Source of the DNA: Bacteroidota bacterium
GTDB lineage: Bacteria > Bacteroidota > Bacteroidia > Chitinophagales > Chitinophagaceae
Assembly: GCA_018267915.1 (NCBI GenBank)
Contig: JAFDXN010000041.1
Coordinates: 1 to 64,000, forward strand
DNA: 64,000 nucleotides
Direction of reading: 5' to 3'
In this document: one piece after another, positions 1 to 8,654 of the stretch
Position numbering within the stretch: the first letter of the stretch is position 1
Layout of the letters: every line of letters starts with the position of its first letter
Notes under the pieces: model-generated
The model's input: only the letters and a program-made list of their open reading frames with translations
Database searches by the model: none
Told to the model about the DNA's origin: nothing
Position numbers and translations under genes: made by a program

Positions 1-122
1 AACTACTATCTACTAACTACTATCTACTAACTACTATCTACTAACTACTATCTACTAACTACTATCTACTAACTACTATCTACTAACTACTATCTACTAA
101 CTACTATCTACTGACTACTATT
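1..122. repeat. 14-bp tandem repeat array, cut by window edge
   Basis: Eight perfect head-to-tail copies of the 14-mer AACTACTATCTACT occupy positions 1-112. A degenerate partial copy beginning GACTACTATT follows. The array starts at the first base of the window, so its true length is unknown. There are no spacers between units, so it is a simple minisatellite and not a CRISPR array. It lies about 55 bp upstream of the formate-tetrahydrofolate ligase gene. The repeat number is likely to vary between strains by slippage, which is an inference. Confidence 0.95.
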
Positions 123-176
123 ATGGCAACTTTCAGCTAACTTTTTCTATATTCATTCCTTAATTAATTCACACAC

Positions 177-1844
177 ATGCTTTCAGACATCGAAATATCA
201 AGGGCAGCCCAGCTGGACCCGATCGCAGACATCGCAAAAAGAATTGGCATCAACCCCGAAGACATCATTCCATACGGTAAGTACAAGGCTAAAGTGCCCC
301 TCACCTACCTCGACGAAGAAAAAATAAAGAACAGCAACCTCATTCTCGTTACTGCCGTTACGCCCACCAAAGCAGGCGTCGGCAAAACAGTGACCAGCGT
401 CGCGCTCTCACTCGGTCTCAACTATATAGGAAAGAAGGCAGCCGTAGCACTGCGCGAGCCCAGCCTGGGTCCCTGCTTCGGCATGAAGGGTGGCGCCGCC
501 GGCGGTGGCTACTCACAGGTACTGCCAATGGAAGAGATCAACCTCCACTTCACCGGTGATTTCCACGCCATCACTTGTGCCAACAATATGATATCGGCAC
601 TCCTCGATAACTACCAATATCAAAATCGTAATAGCGATAAAGCACTCGAGCGCATCGTTTGGAAACGCGTGCTCGACGTCAACGATCGTTCCCTGCGCAA
701 TGTCATCACCGGCCTCGGCGGCACGGCCAACGGCATCCCGACGGAAACAGGTTTCGATATCACACCGGCTTCCGAGATCATGGCGCTTTTCTGCCTTTCA
801 GAAGGCCTGCACGATCTGCAGCAGCGCATCGAGCGCATCGTGCTTGGTTATACGGTTGATAAAAAGCCTTTCACCATAAAGGACCTCGGCGTAGAAGAAG
901 CCATAACTATACTGCTCAAAGACGCCATCATGCCCAACCTTGTGCAGACCACCGAGCGCACCACGGCCTTCGTGCATGGCGGCCCCTTTGCCAACATCGC
1001 CCATGGTTGCAATTCAGTGCTCGCCACCAAAATGGCTCTCAGTTGTTGCGACTATGTAGTAACAGAATCCGGCTTCGGTAGCGATCTGGGTGCCGAGAAA
1101 TTCCTCGATATCAAATGCCGCCTCACCGGCCTCAAGCCAAAGGCAACAGTAATAGTAGTCACTTCAGGTGCGCTCAAACTCCACGGTGGTGTACCCGACA
1201 AGGACATCAAACTGCCAAACCTTGAAAAGCTCATTGACGGTTTGCCCAACCTGCAAAGGCACATTCAGAATATGAAGAACTTTGGCCAGAGCGTAATCGT
1301 TTCTTTCAATAGGTTTGGCTACGATACCGACCAGGAAGTAAACTACCTCGCCGACTGGTGCGAAAAAGAAGGCGTAGTATTCGCTATCAATGAAGGCTTC
1401 GCACGTGGCGGCGAGGGCGCTTCTGCTCTGGCACAAAAAGTGGCGGATGTGATCGCTAACAATCCCTCTCAGGATATCAACTTCACCTACAGTCTTGGTG
1501 ATAGCATACAATCAAAGGTCGAAAAAGTAGCAACCAGGATCTACCGTGCGGGCAAGGTAGTATTCTCTACCGCCGCCGAAAGCAAATTGAAACAATATGA
1601 AAAGCACGGCTGGGGCAACCTTCCCGTATGCATAGCCAAAACACAATATTCCTTCACCGACGATCCAAAACTCATCAACGCACCTGAAGGCTTCTCGCTT
1701 CACATTCGCGACCTGGTGATCAATGCTGGTGCAGGTTTCATCGTGGCCATCGCAGGCGATATCATGCGTATGCCCGGCCTCCCCGTCGATCCGCAGGCAA
1801 ATAGGATCAAACTGGTGAATGGTGAGATTGAAGGTTTAAGCTAA
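177..1844 (+). CDS. fhs: formate--tetrahydrofolate ligase
   Basis: Catalyses ATP-dependent condensation of formate with tetrahydrofolate to 10-formyl-THF, feeding one-carbon units to purine synthesis and other folate reactions in the cytoplasm. The 555-residue length matches the family. The N-terminal region has the family P-loop [10 protein letters not shown] at residues 62-71, followed by the conserved [19 protein letters not shown] stretch around residues 93-111. The C-terminus carries the typical [11 protein letters not shown] segment. The ATG at 177 gives the normal family N-terminus. The next gene begins 26 bp downstream with no terminator visible, so readthrough is possible, although the two small proteins downstream have no obvious folate role. 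Confidence 0.97.
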   Translation: MLSDIEISRAAQLDPIADIAKRIGINPEDIIPYGKYKAKVPLTYLDEEKIKNSNLILVTAVTPTKAGVGKTVTSVALSLGLNYIGKKAAVALREPSLGPCFGMKGGAAGGGYSQVLPMEEINLHFTGDFHAITCANNMISALLDNYQYQNRNSDKALERIVWKRVLDVNDRSLRNVITGLGGTANGIPTETGFDITPASEIMALFCLSEGLHDLQQRIERIVLGYTVDKKPFTIKDLGVEEAITILLKDAIMPNLVQTTERTTAFVHGGPFANIAHGCNSVLATKMALSCCDYVVTESGFGSDLGAEKFLDIKCRLTGLKPKATVIVVTSGALKLHGGVPDKDIKLPNLEKLIDGLPNLQRHIQNMKNFGQSVIVSFNRFGYDTDQEVNYLADWCEKEGVVFAINEGFARGGEGASALAQKVADVIANNPSQDINFTYSLGDSIQSKVEKVATRIYRAGKVVFSTAAESKLKQYEKHGWGNLPVCIAKTQYSFTDDPKLINAPEGFSLHIRDLVINAGAGFIVAIAGDIMRMPGLPVDPQANRIKLVNGEIEGLS

Positions 1845-1870
1845 TTACCATTTATAAAACAAATACACCG

Positions 1871-2389
1871 ATGCCCTTCAGGAAGATTTTTTACACGCTG
1901 CTTTTTGTGCCATGCATATGCATGGCACAAAAAGACACTTGCCGGAATATCGAGCGGAAAGTGGATGAGGACAAGAGGACCGTCACCTATGAAACTCCCT
2001 TTCTCAAACACCTGAGAGTACTAAAGCAAACCGAAGAGATGGCCTTCTTTGCGATTCAGGTCCGGCTGGATACTGAGTCACCTCAATTTGATGCCGATGA
2101 TCTGGAAGTAACTTTTGAGGATGGCACAAGCTATAAAGATGACAAGGCAAAGATCGTCTGTCAGCAAGACGGCGCAATGATATCGGCCACCGGTGATATC
2201 GGGGGCAGCTTTGCAGCTTCGGGCAGGTATCATCTCCAGTCCTTCATATACATTACCCCCGAAAATCTGGAACAGTTTTCGACCCGGAAGATATCAGCTA
2301 TTAGGCTACACGAAAAAAGCCAAAAGATACAGGGTAAGGAAGCCGCACAAGTGCTTGAATACATTAATTGCCTGAAGGACAAAAAGTAA
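1871..2389 (+). CDS. secreted hypothetical protein, 172 aa
   Basis: Unrecognised family. Residues 1-19 form a signal peptide ending in CMAQ, so the mature protein is exported. The mature part is rich in charged residues and has Cys at about residues 24, 96 and 166. No catalytic motif was seen. The signal-peptide codons contain a perfect 34-bp palindrome at 1901-1934, listed separately. The gene lies 26 bp after fhs and 13 bp before another small secreted protein gene on the same strand, suggesting a two-gene unit of envelope proteins. Confidence 0.75.
   Translation: MPFRKIFYTLLFVPCICMAQKDTCRNIERKVDEDKRTVTYETPFLKHLRVLKQTEEMAFFAIQVRLDTESPQFDADDLEVTFEDGTSYKDDKAKIVCQQDGAMISATGDIGGSFAASGRYHLQSFIYITPENLEQFSTRKISAIRLHEKSQKIQGKEAAQVLEYINCLKDKK
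1901..1934. repeat. perfect 34-bp palindrome inside coding sequence
   Basis: The left half CTTTTTGTGCCATGCAT (1901-1917) is exactly the reverse complement of the right half ATGCATGGCACAAAAAG (1918-1934), with no spacer. It starts 30 nt after the ATG of the secreted protein gene at 1871 and covers the end of the signal peptide. As RNA it could fold into a long hairpin with a minimal loop. As DNA it could extrude a cruciform or bind a dimeric protein. A coincidental perfect match of 17 base pairs is very unlikely. Confidence 0.9.
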
Positions 2390-2402
2390 AACCAGGAACA
2401 GC

Positions 2403-2924
2403 ATGAGGTTAACGATCACTTTGCTTTCGGTCAGTCTGATGATCGCGCTTAGCACCACGGCACAGTCGCTGAAAAAATATCCCATCAGCAATAGCGGCTG
2501 CTCGGCCTACTTCTTTTGCGATCCGGGCATTTTTGAAATTACCAAAAGCCCCGACTCTTCCGAGGTCTACACCGCAGAGTGTAAAACCGACGAACAGGCC
2601 TACGGCATCATATGCATAAAGCTGAAAGAGAAGATAGCCGATCTGCAGCAGAGCGAAGACGTGATGGTACAGTACCTCGACTTCCTGAAGACTGAGTTGA
2701 AGATCGCAAAAGCAGCAGGCTATGGGAAAGGGCACCGGCTAAAGAACAGCGAAGCCACCCGCGGCATCATCGACTACTGGGAAGATCAAGACAAGGACAA
2801 CTGGAAAATAAATGCCTGGACCAATGGCGCATACATCGCAGTGATGTATGTTTACTCCAAAAAGGAATTGGTAGAAACGAAGGCCAACCTATACTTCGAA
2901 GGCCTGCGTTTTCCCGGCATGTGA
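2403..2924 (+). CDS. secreted hypothetical protein, 173 aa
   Basis: Not recognised. A signal peptide covers residues 1-20 (MRLTITLLSVSLMIALSTTAQ). The mature protein has several Cys residues and a basic, aromatic C-terminal half with a WEDQDKDNWKINAW segment. No enzyme motif was found. It starts 13 bp after the preceding secreted protein and is probably co-transcribed with it. The convergent lipoprotein gene at 3029 and a hairpin at 2981-3007 close the unit. Confidence 0.75.
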   Translation: MRLTITLLSVSLMIALSTTAQSLKKYPISNSGCSAYFFCDPGIFEITKSPDSSEVYTAECKTDEQAYGIICIKLKEKIADLQQSEDVMVQYLDFLKTELKIAKAAGYGKGHRLKNSEATRGIIDYWEDQDKDNWKINAWTNGAYIAVMYVYSKKELVETKANLYFEGLRFPGM

Positions 2925-2980
2925 CAATGTAGGCAGTGTGTCGTGCGTATACGGAAGAAGCTAACGGCCAGCAGCATTAA

Positions 2981-3007
2981 AAAGCAGGAACAACCCGTTC
3001 CCGCTTT
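2981..3007 (-). terminator. intrinsic terminator in convergent gap
   Basis: AAAGCAGGAAC (2981-2991) and GTTCCCGCTTT (2997-3007) form an 11-bp stem with one mismatch around a 5-nt loop. Read on the minus strand the hairpin is followed by a run of five T, placing it correctly after the lipoprotein gene ending at 3029. It may also slow transcription from the plus-strand gene ending at 2924, but the T run on that side is short. Confidence 0.6.
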
Positions 3008-3028
3008 CACTAATATCGCTTTAGGCCT

Positions 3029-3481
3029 TTACTTTTCTTCCTGCACTGTAAGCTCCCATTTTCCTGCGGCCATTACATTCACGTAATATTTACCAGCTGG
3101 CTTTTGTAGTGCGCTTTCGCTTTCTTCTTCGGTAGCGTTCACATTTAGTTCAGGTATGCCGCCGTCCTTCATTACATCAGTTCCTTCGTCAACAATATAA
3201 ACTACAAAAGCACCAATACCCATGTTTTTACTACCGGTGTATTTGTATTTTATCTTGGCTTGGCCACCTGTCAACTCAAACAAAGGTGATTTTTTGTTGC
3301 CACTCCCGGCAAAATGATAAACATCGACCCATTGCTTAGCCTTAGGTTCAACCTTTGTTTCTTTGGCCGTCTCTTGAGCAGCAGAGCCTGTATTTTCCTT
3401 GTTAGATGCGCCGCCGCATGAGCTAAGTAATGTAGAAAGAATTACAGCCTGTGATACAATAAATAGTTTCAATGATCTCAT
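3029..3481 (-). CDS. putative lipoprotein, 150 aa
   Basis: N-terminal signal sequence with a lipobox (LLSSC, Cys at about residue 22) indicates lipidation and membrane anchoring. A Lys/Glu/Ala-rich linker follows, then a domain with KSPLFELTGGQAKIKYKYTG and a C-terminal GKYYVNVMAAGKWELTVQE. The second half resembles small beta-sandwich domains but no named family is recognised. It is a single-gene unit ending at the hairpin at 2981-3007. Confidence 0.75.
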   Translation of the reverse strand: MRSLKLFIVSQAVILSTLLSSCGGASNKENTGSAAQETAKETKVEPKAKQWVDVYHFAGSGNKKSPLFELTGGQAKIKYKYTGSKNMGIGAFVVYIVDEGTDVMKDGGIPELNVNATEEESESALQKPAGKYYVNVMAAGKWELTVQEEK

Positions 3482-3586
3482 GTGAATTGTTTTTTTATTG
3501 CTGCAAAATAGAGTATGCCGTTAGAATGCGCAATAAGTGAGCTATCAAAAGCGCCTGAAGATATCCACATTTTTCATGGCGTAGTC

Positions 3587-4879
3587 CTATATGGTTTCCG
3601 CAAGATTGATCTCTTCTTCCGCAGCTTCCATCGATGACACCGGTGGTGCACCTGCTTTCTTCTTCACCAGCAGACTCACGCGATACAACAATATCGCGGC
3701 CAGGATAGAGATAGTAACTACAATGTACCCAAGCCTGTCATAGTGTTCCAGTGGACTAAATTTAGTTTGTTGGTAAACCACCTTGCCCGCAAAAGCAGCA
3801 GCAATACCGCCAGCTATCTGCTGCAGCGATGCATTGATGCTCATAAACGCGCCGCGGTCCTGCATATCAGGCACCGACATCGTCAGCGCGCTGGCAGGCA
3901 CCATTCGCGACATGATACCCATCATCATCATCACGTTAAATATCATCACTATCCATAGCGGTGTCGCAGAAAGATGTGTGTAGAATAGCACGACGCCCAT
4001 CATCCATGTAGTGGCTATAGCAAAGAGGGTGAACTTGTCCATCTTATCGCTCAGTTTCCCCACTATCGGCATAATAATAAGTGAGCTCACACCCGACACC
4101 ATAAAGAGCATCGGCAGTTGCTCCGTGGTGATCTTCAGGTTGTTGATGGCAAAGGCAGTTCCGAATGGCATCATCATAAAGCCGCCGATGGATAGCAGCG
4201 CTGTGGCTGTGAAGCCAACACGATAATCTTTCTTCTCAAAGGTTGCCAGCAGATGACGCACCGGAGCCTTGTCCTGCTGCGCAGCAAGGTGTTCATTCAC
4301 AGGTTTCAGCTTCAGCACAATGAACGCAATAACGATCATGGCTATCATTCCAACCATAATGAACGGCGACTGCCAGCCAAGGTGATTGGCGATAAACAAG
4401 CCGATGGGCAAGCCCAGCACCTGGCTGGCCCCGAAACCCATCTGTATATAGCCCATTACCCTCCCACGCTGTTGCAGGCTGAAGATGTCGGCGATAATGG
4501 CCATAGAGATGGATCCGATAACACCGCCGAAGAGACCGGTCACTGTACGAGCCAGCATCAGCAGCACATAGTTGTTGGCCAGGCTGCACGAAAAGGTGCC
4601 CACCGTAAAACCGACGTAAAAAAACAGCAGTAGCTTTTTACGATCGAACTTATCAGCAAAGCCCGCTGTAAGCAGTCCCGATATACCGGCACTGAACGCA
4701 TAGGCCGATACTGCCCAGCCGAATTGTTCCGTCTGCAGGCTCAGCGATTTCATCATCATATCACCTAATGGTGACATCACCATGAAATCCAGTATCACGG
4801 TGAACTGTGTGATAGCAAGGATGAAAATGACAAATTTCTGGTAGCCGGTGAGCGGTGTTGCGGTTTGTTTTTGTTTCAT
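3587..4879 (-). CDS. MFS transporter, drug-efflux-like
   Basis: A 430-residue major facilitator superfamily protein, probably with 12 membrane helices. The first half carries the MFS motif A region as GFADKFDRKKLLLF near residue 78, and ARTVTGLFGGVIG lies in the fourth helix. Proton-driven export of a small molecule is the usual role of such Bcr/CmlA-like or sugar-efflux-like members. The substrate cannot be read from the sequence. It is the last gene of a TetR/74-aa/MFS operon, with a 2-bp gap to the small protein, the usual context for a repressor-controlled efflux pump. Confidence 0.88.
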   Translation of the reverse strand: MKQKQTATPLTGYQKFVIFILAITQFTVILDFMVMSPLGDMMMKSLSLQTEQFGWAVSAYAFSAGISGLLTAGFADKFDRKKLLLFFYVGFTVGTFSCSLANNYVLLMLARTVTGLFGGVIGSISMAIIADIFSLQQRGRVMGYIQMGFGASQVLGLPIGLFIANHLGWQSPFIMVGMIAMIVIAFIVLKLKPVNEHLAAQQDKAPVRHLLATFEKKDYRVGFTATALLSIGGFMMMPFGTAFAINNLKITTEQLPMLFMVSGVSSLIIMPIVGKLSDKMDKFTLFAIATTWMMGVVLFYTHLSATPLWIVMIFNVMMMMGIMSRMVPASALTMSVPDMQDRGAFMSINASLQQIAGGIAAAFAGKVVYQQTKFSPLEHYDRLGYIVVTISILAAILLYRVSLLVKKKAGAPPVSSMEAAEEEINLAETI

Positions 4880-4881
4880 GG

Positions 4882-5106
4882 TTATTCTAGTTCATGGCAG
4901 TCATAGCCGGTTTCGTTTACTAATGCAATTATCCTGCCGGGTGTGATGGTAGGCGATACGATCCTCAGCACCTTATCACAATCCTGCAGGTCCACGCTCC
5001 ACTCTTCTATCTCCTCATGATCAGATAGTACTTCTTTTATCAGCAGTTTGTCATTGGGCGTATTGATATTCGTCCGGAAAACGAAAATATTGCTTATGTC
5101 GTTCAT
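4882..5106 (-). CDS. small HMA-like domain protein, 74 aa
   Basis: A 74-residue acidic protein with the alternating strand/helix pattern of a ferredoxin-like heavy-metal-associated fold, for example FVFRTNINTP, VLSDHEEIEEWSVDLQDCDKVLRIVS and IIALVNETGYDCHELE. It lacks the CxxC metal motif; the two Cys are far apart in sequence. Similar small proteins lie beside transporters in many Bacteroidota, but their role is not known to me. It is sandwiched between the TetR gene (22 bp) and the MFS gene (2 bp), so it is part of the operon. Confidence 0.7.
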   Translation of the reverse strand: MNDISNIFVFRTNINTPNDKLLIKEVLSDHEEIEEWSVDLQDCDKVLRIVSPTITPGRIIALVNETGYDCHELE

Positions 5107-5128
5107 GGTCCGTTATTTATTAGTGAAC

Positions 5129-5719
5129 TCAGGTTCTTAATGCTTTCAATACAAGTTCAAAAGTTTGCCACACTAATTTGTCGCTTATTGCAAACGCTTT
5201 GCCTCCGATACTGCTGCCCTGGTTATGAAAACGCATTAGCGAATACAGTGGCGCATAGGCTACCGACCAATATGCCTCCAGTGGCATCTTCATCACCTCA
5301 CCCCTCGCTACCGCGTTCTTCATAAACTTCTCCATCACCTCTTTAAAATCATGGGTTATTGAACTAAACACCTTATCATGATAAGTGGAGCTCCTCAGTT
5401 GCTCGAACAATAACATGGATTGCGGATTGTCCATCATATACTTATACCGGTTCTTCCATTGGTTACGCAGACCTGCCTCGAAGGACATGTCCGGGTCGAA
5501 GTTCTTCAGGGTTGCTTCACTCATGCGCTTGCTCTCTTCTATGGCAATGCTAATGATAAGGTCATCTTTGTCTTTGTAGTAGATATACAACGTCGCTACC
5601 GATATCCCGCAGGCTTTCGCCAGCTTATTGATACTGAATCCTTCAAAACCATCTGCAACAAGCAGCTCTATCGCTTTTTGCTTTACTAACTGCTCTTTGT
5701 CAGCATCCCTTGTACGCAT
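5129..5719 (-). CDS. TetR/AcrR family transcriptional repressor
   Basis: A 196-residue TetR-type regulator. The N-terminal helix-turn-helix (residues about 10-56) contains FSINKLAKACGISVATLYIYYKDKDDL, a canonical TetR recognition helix. The C-terminal all-helical part would bind ligand and dimerise. It heads the operon with the HMA-like small protein and the MFS pump. A 24-bp palindrome at 5741-5764, overlapping a good -7 box, lies directly upstream, so autorepression of the whole operon is strongly suggested. The inducing ligand is unknown but is probably the exported compound. Confidence 0.92.
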   Translation of the reverse strand: MRTRDADKEQLVKQKAIELLVADGFEGFSINKLAKACGISVATLYIYYKDKDDLIISIAIEESKRMSEATLKNFDPDMSFEAGLRNQWKNRYKYMMDNPQSMLLFEQLRSSTYHDKVFSSITHDFKEVMEKFMKNAVARGEVMKMPLEAYWSVAYAPLYSLMRFHNQGSSIGGKAFAISDKLVWQTFELVLKALRT

Positions 5720-5737
5720 GTATCTCTATTTGCATCA

Positions 5738-5764
5738 CAAAAATAAGTGAATGTTCGCTTATTT
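5738..5764 (-). promoter_or_regulatory. promoter and TetR operator palindrome
   Basis: AAATAAGTGAA (5741-5751) and TTCGCTTATTT (5754-5764) are inverted repeats with one mismatch around a central TG, the size and symmetry expected of a TetR-dimer site. On the minus strand a perfect Bacteroidota -7 box TATTTTTG occupies 5745-5738. The 19-bp spacer that would separate it from a -33 box (weak, TTAT) coincides with the operator. Binding would block RNA polymerase. The transcription start should fall near 5731, giving a leader of about 12 nt. Confidence 0.7.
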
Positions 5765-5795
5765 ATAAAATTATTTTTTGGGGCAAAGAAAAGAA

Positions 5796-5817
5796 GGCCC
5801 CTTCTTTCGAAGGGGCC
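5796..5817 (-). terminator. intrinsic terminator of the YHYH gene
   Basis: GGCCCCTTC (5796-5804) and GAAGGGGCC (5809-5817) form a perfect 9-bp GC-rich stem with a TTTC loop. On the minus strand it is followed by TTCTTTTC and then more T-rich sequence. It lies 54 bp after the stop of the YHYH gene and insulates the TetR promoter. Confidence 0.75.
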
Positions 5818-5870
5818 GCGTCACCCGGGAATGAAGTCTGCACTGCATTCCGAAACCAAAGTACTTATTG

Positions 5871-7061
5871 CTACTGCTTTACGATTCGCTTTACAAAACC
5901 ACTATTGTCGGTCGTGTTGGTCACTTCTACGAAATACATTCCATAAGGCATATGGCCCATATCCAGTTTATCGCTTGTGCTGATATTTTTCTTCATAAGT
6001 ATGCTGCCCTTCATATCGTACAGCACCACCAGGTAGTTCTTATTCTCCTTTAGTTTGATGTTCAGCTTATCGGTAACAGGTATAGGGTACAATTCGATAT
6101 TGGATTCGATGGCAGCTATTTCCTTTACAGTGGTCGCTGTGGGATCGTACTGTGTCGTGCCGGTTGGCACGGTTGCCTGACCACCATTTGGACCAATATT
6201 CGTATTGCTGAAATTGCCGTAAAAGGTGGGGCCAACAAAGTAGGGATAGTAAGGATCAAGGTTAGCATCCACCGTTGTGAAGTAAGCATAAGTGCCATTA
6301 GGATACTCAGGCGTTTTGCAGAAACGGCCGTTGTGCGCATCAAGATCACCTGAACCTGCCACATATTGCCAGTCTTCAATAAAGCAACCTATAGGATACA
6401 TGCCACCTACCGCAGGGCCATTGGTCCTTGTGGTATAAGTATAAGTAGTGTAGCTCGACTTCATCCTCGTGATACCGCCTGTACCGTCTGTATTTTTATA
6501 ACCAAAAGGACCGTAAACGGGATACCCGTCCCATGCATAAGCAACTATAGGCGAGTGCTGGGAGCTGTCCCATGTGTGCAGCTTCAGGTTGTCGAAGTGG
6601 TGGTGGTAAGTATGGGTAGGTGTGCTGTGGCCGTTGCTGGCATCCATATCCGGCGCCTCAAAGAAGTAAGCCAGCCTATTCCATACACCTGCATTGTTAT
6701 AAGATTGCGCGTCACCGGGGTGGAAAAATACTGACCCATCCATCATCAGGCCCTCCTGCCCTCCCTGTATGCCTTGCGGATTCGCAGCGGCACTCGGCAC
6801 TCTCGGCACCACCCATGTAGCATGCTGATCTGCCGCGTCATTTACGTTCACGCCTGTATGGTAATAGTTGGGTATACCGCTCGATTTAATATAAACATTG
6901 CTTGTATTGTAGTAAACGGTCTCAACATCGGTCAATACACCGTTGTAGGTGTTGTTGGTAGTGTTAAACCACCAGTTAATGATCAACGGATCAGTCACCT
7001 GCGCCTTGGCAGCATAAATACCAAACAGGGCGCATATTGATAGCAGGCACTTCTTCATCAT
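5871..7061 (-). CDS. YHYH-domain surface protein with T9SS sorting domain
   Basis: A 396-residue secreted protein. A signal peptide (ending in YAAKA) covers residues 1-20. The central region has the YHYH-family signatures: THTYHHHFDNLKLHTW, SPIVAYAWDGYPVYGPFGY and a YPIGCFIEDWQYVAGSGDLDAHNG stretch split around residue 230. The last 85 residues (IELYPIPVTDKLNI through GMYFVEV and FVKRIVKQ) match type A C-terminal sorting domains of the type IX secretion system, so it should be exported and attached to the cell surface. It follows the MauG-type peroxidase gene by 64 bp on the same strand and ends at a strong terminator. The biochemical role of YHYH domains is not established. The clusters of His, Trp and Tyr make metal binding or oxidative modification plausible. 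Confidence 0.85.
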   Translation of the reverse strand: MMKKCLLSICALFGIYAAKAQVTDPLIINWWFNTTNNTYNGVLTDVETVYYNTSNVYIKSSGIPNYYHTGVNVNDAADQHATWVVPRVPSAAANPQGIQGGQEGLMMDGSVFFHPGDAQSYNNAGVWNRLAYFFEAPDMDASNGHSTPTHTYHHHFDNLKLHTWDSSQHSPIVAYAWDGYPVYGPFGYKNTDGTGGITRMKSSYTTYTYTTRTNGPAVGGMYPIGCFIEDWQYVAGSGDLDAHNGRFCKTPEYPNGTYAYFTTVDANLDPYYPYFVGPTFYGNFSNTNIGPNGGQATVPTGTTQYDPTATTVKEIAAIESNIELYPIPVTDKLNIKLKENKNYLVVLYDMKGSILMKKNISTSDKLDMGHMPYGMYFVEVTNTTDNSGFVKRIVKQ

Positions 7062-7125
7062 GTCTTTTGTTTTTATTCCTGCTATTTAAGACGCCGGACG
7101 AAAAGCATTCCTTCGCGCAGAAAAA

Positions 7126-8139
7126 TTATTTTTTTGGAAAAGAAAATCTGGGATCTTTCACAAACTCCTTATCGCTAAGCGTATATAGGAAGGCCACAAG
7201 GTCTGCTTTCTGGGCATCGCTGAGGTAAATGCCCCTTCTCAGGCGCTTATTCAGTGTAGGGCTTTGTTGAATGCCCATAATGTAATTGTTCAGCACCTGG
7301 TTCAGGTTCTTGAAGCGCCCGTCGTGCATGTAAGGATAAGTGTATTGGATATTGCGAAGGCTGGGCACCTTAAACTTCAGAGAGTCATCCACAGCATATG
7401 AAGCCTTCATCTTACCAATGTCGCTGAGCTCCCTGTCCACTGCCAGTCCGTTGTTCTCAAACTTTTCATTAGTGAATAGTGGCTCTGTGTGGCATGCCGA
7501 ACATTTGGCTTTATAAATTGCATAACCTCTGGCCTCCGCGGCAGTAAATACACTTTCTCCACGTTGCACGCTGTCGTATTTGGAATTGGCACTTACCATA
7601 ATAAGCATGAACTGCGACAGCGCGCCCAGGAGCATACCTTCCTTTATTACAGAGTCGCTGTATGCATCGTAAAACAACGCCCGATATTGCTGGTTGCTTT
7701 GTAGCTTGGCTAATACATGCGGTATGTTCTCGTCCATCTCTACAGGATTGGTGATGGGTGAGCGTGGTTGCATGTCGAGAGAGGCAACCGAACCGTCCCA
7801 CATAAAACTTTTGCCCCAGGCCAGGTTAAACAGTCCGGGCGCATTGCGCGTACCTAGCTTACCGGCTATACCGTGGCTTAGCGCATGGTCGGTATGCGCA
7901 AACATCATATACTGGGAGTGGCAGCCGTTACACGAAATAGTACTGTCCCGGGAAAGTATGGGATCGTAGAAGAGCACACGCCCCAGTTCTACCTTTTTTA
8001 TACTTAGGGGATTTTTTTTAAAGTCATAGACCGGTTTAGGCCAGCCTTTGGGATAAGGCATCAGGGGATCGCCATGCCTTTTGAAAGACACCAGGCATAC
8101 AAAGGATACCAATACCGCTAAAACCAATAGTTTCTTCAT
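7126..8139 (-). CDS. di-heme MauG/cytochrome c peroxidase family protein
   Basis: A 337-residue exported di-heme c-type cytochrome. The N-terminus is a signal sequence. Two heme-attachment motifs are visible: CNGCH at residues 70-74 and CSACH at 213-217. The family segments FYDPILSRDSTISC, LFNLAWGKSFMWDG and PSLRNIQYTYPYMHDGRF are all present. The family includes bacterial cytochrome c peroxidases, which reduce peroxide, and MauG/MbnH enzymes, which oxidise residues on a partner protein. Sequence alone does not decide between them. It heads a two-gene unit with the YHYH protein. A paralogue with the same architecture is at 58169-59206. Confidence 0.9.
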   Translation of the reverse strand: MKKLLVLAVLVSFVCLVSFKRHGDPLMPYPKGWPKPVYDFKKNPLSIKKVELGRVLFYDPILSRDSTISCNGCHSQYMMFAHTDHALSHGIAGKLGTRNAPGLFNLAWGKSFMWDGSVASLDMQPRSPITNPVEMDENIPHVLAKLQSNQQYRALFYDAYSDSVIKEGMLLGALSQFMLIMVSANSKYDSVQRGESVFTAAEARGYAIYKAKCSACHTEPLFTNEKFENNGLAVDRELSDIGKMKASYAVDDSLKFKVPSLRNIQYTYPYMHDGRFKNLNQVLNNYIMGIQQSPTLNKRLRRGIYLSDAQKADLVAFLYTLSDKEFVKDPRFSFPKK

Positions 8140-8300
8140 CAGGATGACCGGACAATATACGACTGCTACACTTTTTAGACGTTTTGTCGCGCAACTTCCT
8201 TCTCGGGATACAATTTCTTTAGTGATCGTAGCTCACCACTTTCGTCAGCAGCCATTTGTCATTCGTCTCGCTATATGGTGGCTTTAAAATCTATTCACTA

Positions 8301-8642
8301 TTATGTGCTTTGTCCGAAAGTAAGCAGATTATTATCGGGGTCCAGAAGCGAGCACTCTTTTTGTCCCCATGGTTTCAGTTCAGGCCTATTTACCACTACA
8401 CCTTTACCTTGCAAAGTTTGATACCATTCGTCGATGTCATCGGTACGTATATATACCTGGCCGTAGTTCTCTTTCGGGTCAAGCTCCGTGAAAAGGAAGA
8501 AGTGGATCTGTACGGCGTCAAGCTCCAGCATCAGGTAATGGGGATAGTCGCCACCAAACTGGCGAAAACCCAGTTGAATGTAGAAATCGCGAGTGATTGC
8601 TTTGTCTCGCATGGGCAATTTGGGATTGATCGCTGTTAGCAT
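8301..8642 (-). CDS. VOC superfamily (glyoxalase/bleomycin-resistance-like) protein
   Basis: A 113-residue single VOC domain with the paired beta-alpha-beta-beta-beta modules: it starts AINPKLPMRDKAITRDFYIQLGF, has YLMLELDAVQIHFF in the middle, and ends CSLLDPDNNLLTF. These proteins include bleomycin-binding proteins and small metalloenzymes. The bleomycin-resistance-like pattern, with paired His and Glu positions, gives no specific substrate. It lies 12 bp downstream of the SRD5A-like gene on the same strand and may be co-transcribed with it. Confidence 0.85.
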   Translation of the reverse strand: MLTAINPKLPMRDKAITRDFYIQLGFRQFGGDYPHYLMLELDAVQIHFFLFTELDPKENYGQVYIRTDDIDEWYQTLQGKGVVVNRPELKPWGQKECSLLDPDNNLLTFGQST

Positions 8643-8654
8643 AAAACAATCTAT

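Noticed and set aside
1..112. CRISPR array
   Set aside because: The repeats are directly adjacent without spacers and no cas genes are present.
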